Assembly (NCBI GenBank): GCA_905331475.1
Contig: CAJNYU010000151.1
Span: 1 to 64,000, forward strand
From: Rotaria socialis
Taxonomy: Eukaryota; Rotifera; Eurotatoria; Philodinida; Philodinidae
DNA: 64,000 nt
Direction: 5' to 3'
Positions within the stretch are counted from its first letter, which is position 1. The number at the start of each line of letters is the position of its first letter. A program made the translations under genes and the position numbers. The notes beneath the pieces were generated by a model. It was given only the letters and a program-made list of their open reading frames with translations. It was not told the DNA's origin and did not search any database. Of the stretch, positions 36,648 through 49,200 are shown one piece after another.

Positions 36648-38184
36648 ATGTCTTCTATTCGAACTACAACTGATGAACAAGAACCTACAGTAACATGTAG
36701 TGAATTACTAGAACAAATTCAAGATGAAGAAGAAGAACTAGATCGCGAACGAGCACTCTATGGGAATTGTGATGTTGATACATGTACATATTCACAAGTA
36801 GATTAAAAAGAGAGACTTATTTTTACTCATGAAAACTAATTGATCTATTTATTTAAGGGATATGTTCGACGACAGGCTTTGTTTGCTTGCATGACATGTA
36901 ATAGTAATGGACAAGTGACTGGTATTTGTGCAGCATGTGCATATCACTGTCATGCGAATCATGAAGTGAATGAATTGTATACGAAACGGTAGCGATATTG
37001 AAGTTTTTCGAAATGAAAATTAAAAAAAAGTTTTTTTTCTCTAAAGATGTTTTCGATGCGATTGTGGAAATTCTAAATTAATTCATCAACCGTGTAAATT
37101 ATATCCAGTAAGAACGATTTTATTGTATATTTTTTATTTATGCTTTATTTAATCATTTTTTTCTAGAATAAAGATCCAGAAAATAGTTTAAATAAATATA
37201 ATGATAATTTTCGTGGACTTTATTGTTCGTGTAAACGTCCATATCCAGATAAAGAAGCTGCGGTGAGTAATATTTGTTTTTTTTCTCGTGAGCTAGAATC
37301 TTGTTTCGTTATATTAGACAAATGACGATGAAATGAGACAATGTATCATTTGTGAAGATTGGTTCCATGGCCAAGTAAAATTCTTTTTTGGTTTTATTTA
37401 AACTTTATTGGCTTTCTTCTATTAGCATTTAGGTGTTCCATTACCTATGGAAGATAATCAAATGGATATTATATGTCAAGCCTGTGTATCTAAATATTCT
37501 TTCTTAGCCAATTATGATGGTTAGGAAAAACAAGAATCGAAACGTTTTTTTTTTAAATGTTATCTTACTTTAGATTCTCATAGTGCAATTCAAACAGCAT
37601 TAATAGACAATAGTGTAGCAGGTGAGAGGGTTTGATTGAATATTTTAATACTTAATTTTGTGATATGATTAGTTGCTAGTAATAACCAACCGTGTCTTCT
37701 TTCCAATAATACTGATAACAATAGCGAAGTTCATACCATATTTTTACGTGATGGTTGGAGAAAACGATTATGTCGATGTGCTCAATGTTGTGTAAGTCCG
37801 AATATTTTATTGGAAAAAAAAATTCGTCTCTTTTCTTCTAATTATTATTAGAAATTATATGATGAATTCAATTTAACACCCATATTTGACGATGAAGATG
37901 CTATAGAAGAATATCAAAAACAAGCCCTAGCTAAAAGTGAAAATCTTGATGCTGATAAAATCATTGCTGATTCATTAGAAAATCTTGGTTATGTACGAAA
38001 ACTTGAAGTTTTAAGTGGTATACATGAATTTAAAAAGTCACTTGGAGATTTTCTTCGTGAAAAAGCTAATAGTGATGGTCTATTAACTGCTGAAGATGTG
38101 GCAAAATTTTTTGAAAATTTAAACGAAAAGCGTAAAGAACAACAAAAAACCATGTTTATGCCTCCAGATACTTGTAAATTCTAG
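36648..38184 (+). CDS. UBR7: UBR7-like N-recognin (UBR box and PHD finger)
   Basis: Probable E3 ubiquitin ligase; vertebrate UBR7 acts on histone H2B through its PHD finger. Exons: 36648-36797, 36858-36988, 37047-37107, 37167-37262, 37318-37374, 37426-37519, 37574-37621, 37673-37791 and 37852-38184, 362 residues. The UBR box spans about residues 34-105 (CTYSQGYVRRQALFACMTC, GICAACAYHCHANHEV, CFRCDCGNSKL). The PHD finger follows (NDNFRGLYCSCKRPYPD, CIICEDWFHGQHLG, MDIICQACV). The C-terminal region (IFLRDGWRKRLCRCAQC, LGYVRKLEVLSGIHEFK, DFLREKA) is the conserved family tail. The start is the ATG before SSIRTTT; an in-frame ATG 72 bases upstream would add a hydrophobic leader not expected for a cytosolic/nuclear protein. 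Confidence 0.93.
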
Positions 38185-39439
38185 AAAGTTTATCTTTACT
38201 AATATATTAGAAATAAATATGAAAATATTCTCAATAGAATATCTGTCAATAATTTTGTATATTCATTTAACATTAATGTTCAATCTTTCACAGTGAAAGC
38301 TAGCTTAGATAACAATCAATCGCACTAATGGATTATAAAAATCCTGTGCGTTTCTCGTTCATTTATTTTAAGTCCTGCTTCATCGTGATTAGTCACAATT
38401 GAAAATATCAGCATGAGCGAAAGAAGAAGCTAAGACTACTTCACTACAAGAGAGTCTATCATTCATGTGACTTCATGATTAACGTTACACTTAAAATATT
38501 GAATATTGTTACAGTTGCAAAGTAATTTTGAATTGCATTTCATAGGAATTATTTTATGCCCAGCCATGTGTATATTTTAATTATGAGCAAACGCAAAAAT
38601 TCACATTTCATCACCAATTAAAACACTTATTGTAAGTGTACTTTGGAGATCATGATCGCTTAACAGATTTATGGCTAAATCCAAGTTTTTTTCCTTTGAG
38701 AATCGGTGCGAAGGACCATTTAGCAATTATTGATAGCCAAGTAATGTAAGTCGCATAGAAACAAAAGTTTCGAGGATCTAAAATTAGTCATTATAAAGGA
38801 AAATTAAGATGAATGTATAGTTGAAGATGAGCAGGGAGGAGTAGAGGATTTCCCCGAGCGCAATTTTTTAAGTTACAGCTTTTTTCCTGTAAATCTCCAT
38901 TGTTTATGCTCACACCCACAGGCAATATGATTCTGAGCGACTTTAAAAACCGATATAGTGGTATATGAATTAATTTATGATTTGTGAAAGCAACATCCTA
39001 GCGCCCCCAAGGACGTTTTTTGGTGATTTGGAGTGATGCTTTGGGTCTTACAAGGCCGAGAAAACACGTGTGGCCGTCGTTTTAAATGATGTCGAGTTAC
39101 ATGGACGAACAACATAGTATGCATATATAGCAAGTTTATCTTGCCGTTGGTAATCATAAGTGGCTTTGGATTTCGCGTTAGACCGTGAGATGATTGTGGG
39201 ATCAGGTTATATTAGTAGGAGCTATGATAAACGCCTTGAATGAGATTCATCCAAGTCGATAACTCCGCTCAGCATCAATAAATACATAATCATGTTGCTA
39301 ATGTGGATTGGCTTTTCATAAAAAACCTGTTTGATGAACCATAATTTTTAATTCATGACTTTCATCGCTTGCTTCGAGTGTTAACTAACAGTCTGAATGG
39401 ATCACAAGATATTCCTTTAGTATCTGATAATTAGTTGCA

Positions 39440-39840
39440 GATGTTTTTGGTCGGATCTGTGTTGTAGGAAGTGGCTTAATCCGGCGAGTGTGACGGTTCC
39501 GTTCTGATATGAGCCGATTGGTTTCGGCGATACATATTAAGCCGGATCTACCATGAAATCGAGTGTCATGCGGCACGGCGGATTCCGGTAAAGTTTTGTT
39601 ACCGGATATTGTCGGATCACGTCGTATACGGCCCAATCGTATCATCTGGGCTGATATTTTCCGGCAATGTAAATCTGCCAGGTTCTCGGAGAATCCGGTA
39701 TGCAGATTTCATGAGAAAACAAAGAAAGTAACCGGAATTCACCAGAAATGAACCGACTGAATTCGGTCATCATGTGACATCGGAATTATAACCCGTCCGA
39801 CAAGATCCGATTGATCAAGAATGATCTGGGAAGGCCTTCC
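39440..39840. repeat. Island of CCGGAT / ATCCGG motif variants
   Basis: At least fifteen words such as GCCGGATCT, CGGATTCCGG, ACCGGATAT, TCGGATCACG, AATCCGGTA, ACCGGAATT and AGATCCGATT occur within 400 bp on both strands. Spacing is irregular and no tandem unit is clear. It is distinctly CpG-rich against the AT-rich background. ORFs across it have no family resemblance. Confidence 0.5.
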
Positions 39841-40367
39841 ATACATCGGCGTGAAACTGGCCAACGCTATCTTGGTGCCCGTGGCACGTACAGATCGCTA
39901 TATAGTTCTATCTGCTGTATTGTTCTATACACGTTAGTTCTATGTCTGTACGTGAAGAACTTCGCCTCTCTACGGCACCACCAAGGTAGTTCTTGATCGC
40001 GCGAGCAACTATTAACTGGTAAGTAAAAAAAAAGATTTTCATTCCAATCAATTCATGTTTTGTTATTTCGTTTTAGTTCATCTCGATTTCGTCAACAGCA
40101 AAGTAAGTATAATTACTTTCATTCATATTATTTGTATTCTAATCATCATTCTTTTCTATTGTTCTAGTTCAACTTCAAACGAAACAACACAAAATTGAAG
40201 TAATTATATTTTCTTCTTCATTATCTTTTTCTAAACAATAAAATTAATCGTTATTTTTATGTTTTTGTTTCATTCAACAAACAATTAAATGAAAATCAAA
40301 AACAATGTAAGCATGTAATTTTTTCATGTGGCTTTTTACTATTTGTAACTTTTTACTTTTTATTTTT

Positions 40368-40565
40368 GAAATAAATATTTTTAAAATAACACAAATCTTC
40401 TTTTCATTTCAATAATAAATATTTTGTGAAAATAGTACAAATCTTTTTCTTTTCATTTCAGGAATAAAATATTTTCAAAGTAACAAATTAATTTTCACTT
40501 CAGTAATAAATATTTTGCGAAAAAATAACAAATTCTTTTATTTAATTCATTTCTTTTCATTTAAT
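40368..40565. repeat. Imperfect tandem repeat, about 60-bp unit, 3-4 copies
   Basis: Units share aataaatatttt, then a short A-rich block, ataacaaat, a T-rich block and ttcatttca. Units begin near 40370, 40423, 40464 and 40505. Confidence 0.55.
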
Positions 40566-40722
40566 AAATAAAAGAAGAAGAAAAGAAACATGATATAATC
40601 TTATATTTTAGTTTTTTTCTTTTCTTTGAAGCGAAAGAGTAAAAGAAAACTTCTATTTTTTTGTTCATTTATTTCAAAGTATAGAAAAAGAAACGAACAA
40701 AGAACAAAACAATTCACAAGTC

Positions 40723-41637
40723 TTATTCGACAGAAAATCTTTGAACACGATTATTATTTATATCGGTGACATAGAGATTACCATGTCGATCGAAAGACAA
40801 ACCAAAGGGGTACTGGAACTGATTTGCTCCTGCTCCTTGGCGATTTCCACCCACAATTACACCGCCTTGTTTCTTGTCTTCTTGAGTCCAACGCATCACA
40901 CGATGATTCCTAGTGTCTGCTACATAGAGTGTACTCAACGTATCAACAAAGATTCCATTAGGATAAGACAATTGTGTCATAGCACCTCCTTTGCCTTGAC
41001 CTCCAGCGACCACAATACCTTCTTTTGCACCTTTAGTCCATTTCATTACACGATTATTGTAGCAGTCTGGCACGTAGACATTCTGTTGTCGATCGACAAA
41101 GAGATAAGTCGGTCGATTGAGTTGATTGAGTCCATCACCTTGTCCATTACCACCAGCTACGAGAGTGTAATTATTCTCACCCAATTGATATCGCCTTACT
41201 TCATCTTTTCCATAGTCAGAGACGTATGAGATATCTCTGTTCATCCACTGCTAATCCATAGCAAGCGATGTTGTCGATGAGTATTTCACCTTGTGTTGTA
41301 CCACTACGACGAGACCATCGTACGACTCGTCGATTCCCTGGATCGCAAATAATGAGACTATCCGTCTCTTTGTCAATTAATAGATCAGTTGGATATTGCA
41401 ATTGATGTAATCCATTTCCTGCGCCTTCATCACCAGCAACAATTTGTCCATTCGTTGTATCACCGTTCTTCCATTGCATGATACGATGATTCTCATAGTC
41501 AGCAATAACCACTGTTTGATCATCATCAACGAATAGACCACAAGGCTCGTTGAGTTGATTAGTGGCATCTCCTTGCCTGTGACCTCCAGCAATAGTCGCT
41601 CCGCTCTGTGCCCATTTAGCATTAGCAGGAATATTAA
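40723..41637 (-). CDS. NHL-repeat beta-propeller protein, frameshifted, 5' end not found
   Basis: The translation shows at least five NHL-type repeats of about 55 residues, each with a Gly-rich turn, a Leu-rich strand and a D...NHRV/NNRV strand: LNEPCGLFVDDDQTVVIADY, LQYPTDLLIDKETDSLIICD, LNRPTYLFVDRQQNVYVPDC, LSYPNGIFVDTLSTLYVADT, FQYPFGLSFDRHGNLYVTDI. The last exon starts at 41637 after a CTTCTAG acceptor and ends with stop at 40723-40725. Around 41245 the frame breaks: GLAVDEQR continues in one frame and DISYVSDYGKDEV in another, with a short GA run (gagaga-like) at the break. This is either a real inactivating indel or a base-calling error. The upstream exon, expected to carry a signal peptide or membrane anchor, was not identified. 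Confidence 0.75.
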
Positions 41638-42031
41638 CTAGAAGAGAAAGAGTAAGAATAAAAGGAGATCTCCCTCTTTCTCTTTCTCAAGTATAGCTAG
41701 TATATGAAATAAATTCGAAAGTATCGAGCAAAGTTCTTTGAATAGATCATTCTTTTTTCTAGAAATTCCTCAGAATAAGTTTTTTCTATACTGGAAGATT
41801 ATTCTATAGAAGGAATCACACATATAGCATATCATTCTCTCTCTCTCTCTCAAGCGTATTTAAATTCTATATTTTTGTAGAAAATCAAACTTAAATAATT
41901 AAATCTAGTTAACCCAAGCAGACATTAAAAAGTCATTCAATCGGAGTTTCAATTGATAACCTCTATTTATTTTTTCCTTTGTGAAAGTAGAACATATTAA
42001 ACGATCAAAAAAAAATGGCACGCAAAGAGCA

Positions 42032-42060
42032 TATCTTGAGGGTGTGAGTGGGGTGTATCG
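42032..42060. repeat. Single telomere-like tract with ATCTTGAGGG flank
   Basis: Reads atcttgagggtgtgagtggg, the same outer flank as the tracts at 543 and 58119, but without a paired second arm nearby. Confidence 0.4.
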
Positions 42061-42749
42061 GGAGATAATTAATCGAAACTCTTGTAAGTAGTACAACCAA
42101 GAATACTAATGAAAATTGAATCGATTTTCTAATAATTTTATTGGCGTAAATAATTTGCCGAATTCATCGAAATGTAAAATAAATCTTTTTATTATTATTT
42201 ATAAACAAGCAAGAATGTTTGGACAATACCAACTTGTAATACTTTATTCAATAATGAGTATACAATAAAACAAGATAGCAATATTGCGCTGATAATAATA
42301 TGTGCGCATGTTTCTCAATAAAAGTCAAGTCTAACTATTTACATTCTAATAAACTATTTCTTCGAACAACTCAAATTTTAACTACTCTCTGACTTATAGT
42401 ACTGCCCTATTTTCCCAATATATCGTGAGCTTATATACTAGAGAGAGAGAGTGAGAGAGAAGATTACCTACTGTTCAGTACGCGACTATGCGTTGTCAAA
42501 TACCTTCATCAGTGACGTACTTCTTGGCTCAGATATATTATCGAGTAGTATTTTTATCTTTAAACTTGAGTATCAGATTTTGCTTCTTTTCCTATGAAGA
42601 AAATATTTTTCAATCGTTAAATTATTTTATTAGAATTGTTTTTTGGTTCTCTTAAATATAAGTAATTAGAACATTTCCTATTTAGAAAATCGCATATTTC
42701 TTACTTCTATGTTCTAGAATATCTTTTCTTAAACTCTATATAAATTATT

Positions 42750-42785
42750 CTGTGGCATTAACAGGAATATTAACTAGAAGAGAGA
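42750..42785. repeat. Partial copy of the NHL exon/intron boundary
   Basis: The sequence gcattaacaggaatattaac and the following tagaagagagaa repeats, nearly exactly, 41621-41653, which is the 5' edge of the NHL exon plus its acceptor. The copy lies about 1.1 kb upstream on the gene's own strand. Confidence 0.6.
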
Positions 42786-43886
42786 AACCCCTAGTGTTAG
42801 AAAAGAAGAGCTACTCTCATGCGAGTACTTCTATCTAATTCGATGGGTAAATATCCTAGCCATTATCGATTAGTCGGATTTTGTTGGGCGAATTGAAATT
42901 CTGATGACACATGATGATGAGATTCAGTTAGTTATTTTCTCTGTTTTCTTATAAAATCTGGACTCTCCATGAAACGGATCAGATTTACCATGTTGAAAGA
43001 TATGATGGGGAATTTGAATTTGTGGCTAATTCAAAACACTTATATCGCTATAGAAGTATCGTGGTCTACCTCTATCTGCATGGATATATCTTATCTCTTC
43101 TTACACTGAAAAAGAGATTGGAGAGAAAATGGAAAGACTCTCACATCTACCCTCAGTCACACTTTGTCTCTCTGTGTGTTTTTCTCATCCTCACCTCATT
43201 GAATAGAAAGATAAATTATTTATAGATAATCTAGAGATAATCTAGAGATCATGGAACATGTTTGTTTTCGTTTTAATCTAAATGGATAATTATGTTGTGG
43301 GATTTATTTTTATACTAACAAATAGTTTTAGAAAAGAATAGAATTACTCTCGCGAGTACCACTAGCTAATTCGATGGGTAATATCTAAATTAGTAATAGA
43401 AATTTCAGTCCTGTAATTTCGAATGTGTAGGGAAATATTCCTTCAATAGATCTTTTTTTAGGAATTCATGTAAATTTAAAGAGAATTATCAAGTCGCAAA
43501 TTAGAGAAATATTCTTCCTAATAGTCGTCGTTCTAGAAACGAGTAGAGAAATCATGAGAATGAATCTGTAACAGGTTCTTTAGAAGAAACCATTTGACAA
43601 TTTGAAAAGAATTCTCAATGGTAAGTTTAAGGAGAAAGATTTTTGTATATGAATTGAAAATTCCTAACGAAGATTGTTTGATTAAAATTGTAACATTATT
43701 ATCTTTACTAACCTACAATCCGCTTCAAGAGTTAACAAGGTTATGGGAAGACACATTGATATATGTTAATACAGCTATGTTTAGTAAAACAAAAAGCTTA
43801 CACAAGTTGTCATACAAATATGTCCTCACATAAGTAGCTATTTTATAGGGTTTAATATGATATTATTTTTATCCGATCGCTTATCG

Positions 43887-44226
43887 AAAATAAATGCGGA
43901 AACATCGGATTTGCATCCGATTGTTATGTGTACTTCAAAAAGCGAAAATGTACATCCATTTTTTTCTATAAGGCATAGATCTCATCAAGATACATCCCTT
44001 CTCACTAAACNCAATAATGATAATTTTTTCGATAACTCAACCATTTCTTGACGGATCCTTCTCATCTTCGAACTCGACTGAGACATTGATAAGGCTGAAC
44101 TGTGTAGAAAAGTTCATCATGATCTAACTCTCCTTTCGAAAGTTATTGTGTAAACGGACAGACGGACGGACGGACACACTGACCGATTCTAGAGTGTACT
44201 CACTTTTTGAGTACACAAAAAGGAAT
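43887..44226 (+). repeat. Dispersed repeat copy 2, ending in the same hairpin
   Basis: Internally deleted relative of 4641-5174, in the same orientation. The final 200 bp, including GTGTACTCA-loop-TGAGTACAC, agree at most positions. The CGGC-rich block of copy 1 is here a GACGGACGGACGGACA micro-expansion. Confidence 0.75.
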
Positions 44227-44251
44227 TTCTCACAAAACCCAAAATTAGAGC

Positions 44252-44603
44252 GGTCTAGCGGTGTAGTCAAAGGGTAACCAGCTGAAGTCAGATCCGTTTC
44301 ATTCGTTTTTGTGAATTTTTATAATATTTTCTAATTTTCAATCAAAAAATCATACAAAAATCATACAAAAATCAGTATCAAGCTGTTTCATCTTCGATTG
44401 ATATTTTTAGACAACAGAGATTAAAACTGTATTATTTCCGTTGACTTTTTATTATTATTTAGAATCAATCTATTTAAAGTTAGAAAAAATCGTAAAAATC
44501 CACCAAAAAACAACAAAAGAATCATAACAACAAAGAGAATCAAACAAATCTGACTTCAGCTGTTTCGCTTTTGCGTATACCACTATACCACTACACCGCT
44601 GCA
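44252..44603. mobile_element. Inverted-repeat element with imperfect 60-bp arms
   Basis: The left arm (44252-44310) contains agcggtgtagt, then agctgaagtcagat; the right arm (44536-44603) contains the complements atctgacttcagct and actacaccgct. On the minus strand the right arm reads GCGGTGTAGTGGTATAGTGG, reminiscent of a tRNA D-arm/A-box; no B-box was found. The centre has no ORF. It abuts the dispersed repeat on its left. Confidence 0.6.
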
Positions 44604-44999
44604 ATTTCTTTTATTTCTGTAGTAACTCATTTTAGTTTAATTTTTAATTTGTCACAAATTCAAATACCCCATGATGTCATTATTGAATAAGACTACTTAC
44701 CAGCCGATATCAAAATGCTTATTTTTTAATGTGAGTCTGGAAGAGGTATTTCTTTGTATATATAAACGATACATGTATTTTTCTTTTTTTCCAACATAAA
44801 ATGTTTGCCTGAGTCCATGAAGTGTGACTCTAATTTCGCTACTTCCTATTTTTGCATATCAAAACATTGTTTCATGTACATCGCAAGTTTACCAAATAAG
44901 TGATTCATATTTTCCTTTCGGTTTTAACCAGTGCAAAAACAAACGATGGGCATCTTACTATTTCTTTGCATCAAGTTAACGCGTGGGTGACTGTATAAA

Positions 45000-45750
45000 A
45001 TAACATTAACCAGACTCACACCCTAAGAAACCATTTTTCACGCAAAGGTAAAATAATCAACCTCTGTGCGTAGAGTAATAAACCTTTCCGATCAAACAGT
45101 AGAACAATTGATCTCTGTGCGTAGAAGGATAAACCCTTTCAATGAAAGACCGGAAAGATCAACCCCTGTACGATGAACAATGAACTCTTTTCTACAAAAG
45201 AGAAGTAGAATCAACCATCAACCGACGATGAAAGTATGCCTTGAGATGCTAAGGTAGATAAGCCGATATTTGTCAGTAGAATAAACAAACCTGTCAATGA
45301 AGAGGCATAGAATCGAGCATTTACGTACAGTACTAAACCATTTTTATTAAGATGTAGATGAATCAACTGTTGTACGTTGAATACTAAACCCTTAGCAGGA
45401 AATGGTAGCAGAATCTACCCTTAGGCGTAGAATAATGAACTGTTTCTGAGAAAGGATACCTTACTCTACCCAGAAAGGCAGAGTGATGTACCCTTTTAAC
45501 GAAAAAGTAAAATAGTAAACCCGATAACGAAGAATAAAATACCCCTATCTTGAAAGCGAACAACAATCTACGATCATCCGTTGAAGGATATACTCTTATC
45601 TTAAAATCGTAGAATGATGAATCCTTATGTACCCATCATATACCCCTTGAGTTTTCATAAACCCATAGCGCCATAAACCTTTCGACTAATAAACGTTAAA
45701 AGGGTTCATCACATCGCATTAAACCCTTCAAGGGTTTAATGGAGACTTTT
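45000..45750. repeat. Strongly degenerate repeat array, unit about 70 bp
   Basis: Recurring words of the type GTAGAATAATNAACCCYTT and CAACCYCTGTGCGTAGA appear about every 35-75 bases (for example at 45058, 45112, 45160, 45410, 45595). A related array lies at 56420-57075. The units are too diverged for exact boundaries by eye. Confidence 0.5.
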
Positions 45751-45913
45751 TAAAGTGAAGGCGTAAATTATTACCCGGATTTTTTTATCAGTATAGTGCT
45801 CTATACTATGGAGCTTCAATTAAAAATGACTGTGGATTTGAAGTGTCACTGAGACAGAGATCTCAATTGCATATCTACCCTGAAAACCGATCTAATTGTA
45901 ACTATTAGTACGA

Positions 45914-45988
45914 AGGGGTGTGGGTGTGGATGTCGGTACTGCGCTTATTTACACCCACACCTCAGCCTCAGCCCCACAATCACACCCA
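45914..45988. repeat. Inverted pair of telomere-like tracts
   Basis: Left arm ggggtgtgggtgtgga, right arms acacccacacc and, after a Gly-less spacer, gccccacaatcacaccca. The pairing is imperfect. Confidence 0.65.
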
Positions 45989-46201
45989 ATTTACAATCTG
46001 ACATTTCACTAGTCCAAATTGATGCTCCGAGATTGGATGTTGTCATATGTATTGAACGAAAATGCTCGATGCTTTTAAAAACAATAAGAATTACGTTCCT
46101 AATTATTTTTCGATAAAACGACACGAAGTGAGGCGGTGCTCGTGTAACTTTTTATCTGTCCCGTCTGTCGTTGATACAATATTAGAAACATATTGTTTGG
46201 T

Positions 46202-49200
46202 TCATGATGTGTTCTTTTTAGGGTTCTGTTGTCTAGTTGCCGATGCTCGCTCTTGTCGCATAAGTCGCTTCCCAATAAATGTTTGACGAAATTTCTTTGA
46301 ATAAACTGTTGACGGTAGTACATACAGAAAAAAGCCTAATACTTGAGGTAAATATGACAAAAAATAAGCTGTTAGCAGACTGTATTGTTGCCATGATTGT
46401 TTTAACTCAGTGCATGCATACGAAAAAGATAGAATAGCTTGCGGTAGTGAACTGAGAATTATAATCATTGGTGTAGCATATTGTTCCTTTTGTTCTTTGA
46501 ATTGCCTTTTAAATAGATCAACGAATGATTTTCGACTACTGCCGCCGCTTATTCGAGCACGACTACAAGCTAATTGAATTATCAAGACTGTGATCGAGAT
46601 AAATTGAATAAAAAATGGAATGAAATAATGAATTAAGATATTAGCACGATTATATGTTGAGACATACGATTGTGCATAGCTGCTGACACAGAGCGTAAAA
46701 TTGACAAACGTATAAGAGGGATCAACAATTGTTGTATAATACAACACTTCATGTACATGCATTACACCGACTGTGAAAATAAGACAAATGCTCAACACCA
46801 GTGTCCGACGCGATTTCGTTACTGTGACAGATGTTGGAAACAAAACTATACATAGACGTTCAACTGTTACAAAACTTGTTAACCAATAGGTAATTCGTGT
46901 AAAGACTGATAGAAGATAAGAAAGAACTTTACATGCATAGAGATTGAGATTTTCGTAGTGGAATAATGAGCCGTTACTGCCAAGAATAATATGTATGACT
47001 TTTAACAGCAGGAATAACATTGAACATTGATCAACAATAGCGATGATGAGTAGATAAATTTCAACGCTAACTCTTCGTTGATTTTGCCGAGTGAATGTGA
47101 GAAACGTGCAGAAATTATTGAAAAAACCAAACAAAAACATGATAATTGTAATTAAAATGTAAAAACCAGTAGACAATCGAGGATTGTTTTGAATATCTTT
47201 GACTATCAATGAATCGAGAGTAAAACTCATAGCTTCAGTTGAATATTGACACCTTCTCCCATGATGACAACGTGGGCAAAGGCATAGGTAATCAGCTTTC
47301 TCTTGTAATTCGCCTTTAAGACAGTAACCATTCGACAAACAGAGAGAGCATTGATCTAACAAACGATTATATCCAAAACATTCTGCACGATAATGATCAT
47401 CTTCACAGATGCACAAATAGTTCTGATCACGAAAACAAGTGAACACTGTGTTAGTATTCTGTTTTACTCGACAAATATGGTGATAGTAGAAGATGGCTGT
47501 TGTAGAGTTTAGTGTAGAATTGCCAGACGATCCTAAATAAAATATTTATGATCTGAGGAAAGAATACTTTGAGATGTCAAGTTAGGTAAAGCAATAAATT
47601 TCTTCAGTTTCTGTTAAGTAACTTTTATAAAAATGTGAAAGATCTTGGCAGATTTTAACTAGCCAAAGACGTCCACTAGAAAGTTAACTGTGGACCATTT
47701 CCTGTAGGTTGTTGTAAACTCATTTTTAGCTTACCCGGTATCTCAGTTGTTTTAACTAAAGGACAATGCCTTTCTGATGTAAGATAAACTGTAATATTGA
47801 TGTTTTCTTGAAACGGAAGAAAGTATAATATGTAATATGCTGGTTCTTCGCTGCGATACTTTGATGTATACACTTTTAAAATAGCTGTTCTTGGTACATA
47901 TGGGTCAACTTTATCATTGTTGATCAACCTTAACTGTGAAGGTAAACCATCATAAACTTGTTGATGACGGACATCAAATCGTAATGATTCATTGTCATAA
48001 TTATTATACATAACTGTTACAGCAAGAATATCAATTGTTTGCAATGTAGAGTTCAAGGACACTGCTAATGCAATGTTCACCATTTGTTTTGAAAATTCAC
48101 AATGAGCTCCTGTAAACAAATCAGGACAAAGACAAATATATTTCTTCGGATCAGTCAAATCATATGCTACTACACAGCTTCCTTCATTCATGCATGGATT
48201 TTCTTTACATTCATGGTTTTTTAAATAACACCTATCACCAAATGTCGAACTGGGACACAAACACAACAGTTGTTGATTTCCTGTTAATATCCCACCATGT
48301 TTTGGTTTGCAAATTGATTCTAGCGAACAATAATTCGTACACTCTTCAGCGTAGTTTTCACAGTGAATACCATAATAAGCACTATTGCAAGAACAAAAGT
48401 ATGATGAACGATTGGAGTTGATAACTTCTAGACAGATTCCATTCTTCCCACAGAGATTATGGTAACAGGGACCGCTGAGATGCGATGAAATTGGCCGATT
48501 AAAACGCAAGATCTTGGATAACCGAAATGCAGGAAGAAAATCGAAATATATGGGATAATGCCAAACTCCAATCGGTTCAACTGTTCCATTCACATACAGA
48601 TCGAATGCTTCAAATCGTACACTATATAATTGAGTACCACTTCGATTATTGTTTTTAATTTGAATAAACGTTTCCGTGCGTGGGTACAGAAAATAGATAC
48701 CTTGTTTAATATAATTATTTTCATTTTCAATTTGTGGATTGACGTGAAATTCATGATAATCAATTATTAGTTCTTCAAATAAAAATGTTACTAACACCTT
48801 TATTACTGTTATTTGATCAGAAGTTGCACGATAATTACTTAAATCGAGATGTGTTTCAACTGTAATTCTATCGCTGTGGAATTCACACTCAGATCCATAA
48901 TAACTTGGTGGACAGAAACATACAGTATTATCTGTGTAATATTTAACTGCAACACCCCGATTACAAAAAAATGGAAGATAATGTTCTTCAAATGTGATCA
49001 TACCAGTTGGTAGCGAATCACGAACAATTTCATAAACTGTTTTAACTGTGGAATCGCGTCTTCCATTTACTATTGTTCTGTTATCAGCTGATTTAGGTTT
49101 CTTTCGAATGCTCAATTGTTTATTTCTTGTTTTTACACTGAGTGGTATACCAAGATGCGTACTATTGTAATGATGCACATAATTTATCAACGATGGATAG

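Larger units (their letters stand above)
38185..40722. other. Intergenic region with motif island and tandem repeat
   Basis: 38185-39430 shows nothing definite. 39440-39840 and 40368-40565 are listed separately. Between 40015 and 40195 two very short blocks of 26 and 32 bases are flanked by good acceptor and donor sequences (TTTTAG...GTAAGT, TTCTAG...GTAATT) without a recognisable coding context. Confidence 0.45.
41638..46201. other. Intergenic region with several repeats
   Basis: Includes (CT)n near 41840, (GA)n near 42440-42460, a partial duplicate of the NHL gene's intron/exon edge at 42750-42785, the second dispersed-repeat copy, an inverted-repeat element, a degenerate 70-bp repeat and a telomere-like pair. 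An ambiguous base (N) is present at 44011. 42790-43880 contains nothing recognised. Confidence 0.5.

Noticed and set aside
39385-39996. Three ORFs of 60-86 codons on both strands across the CCGGAT island
   Set aside because: Arg/Pro/Ser-rich translations reflect the repeated GC-rich words; no family resemblance or splice context.
40741-41229. 162-codon plus-strand ORF
   Set aside because: It is the antisense shadow of the NHL-repeat exon, whose repeat pattern is clear on the minus strand.
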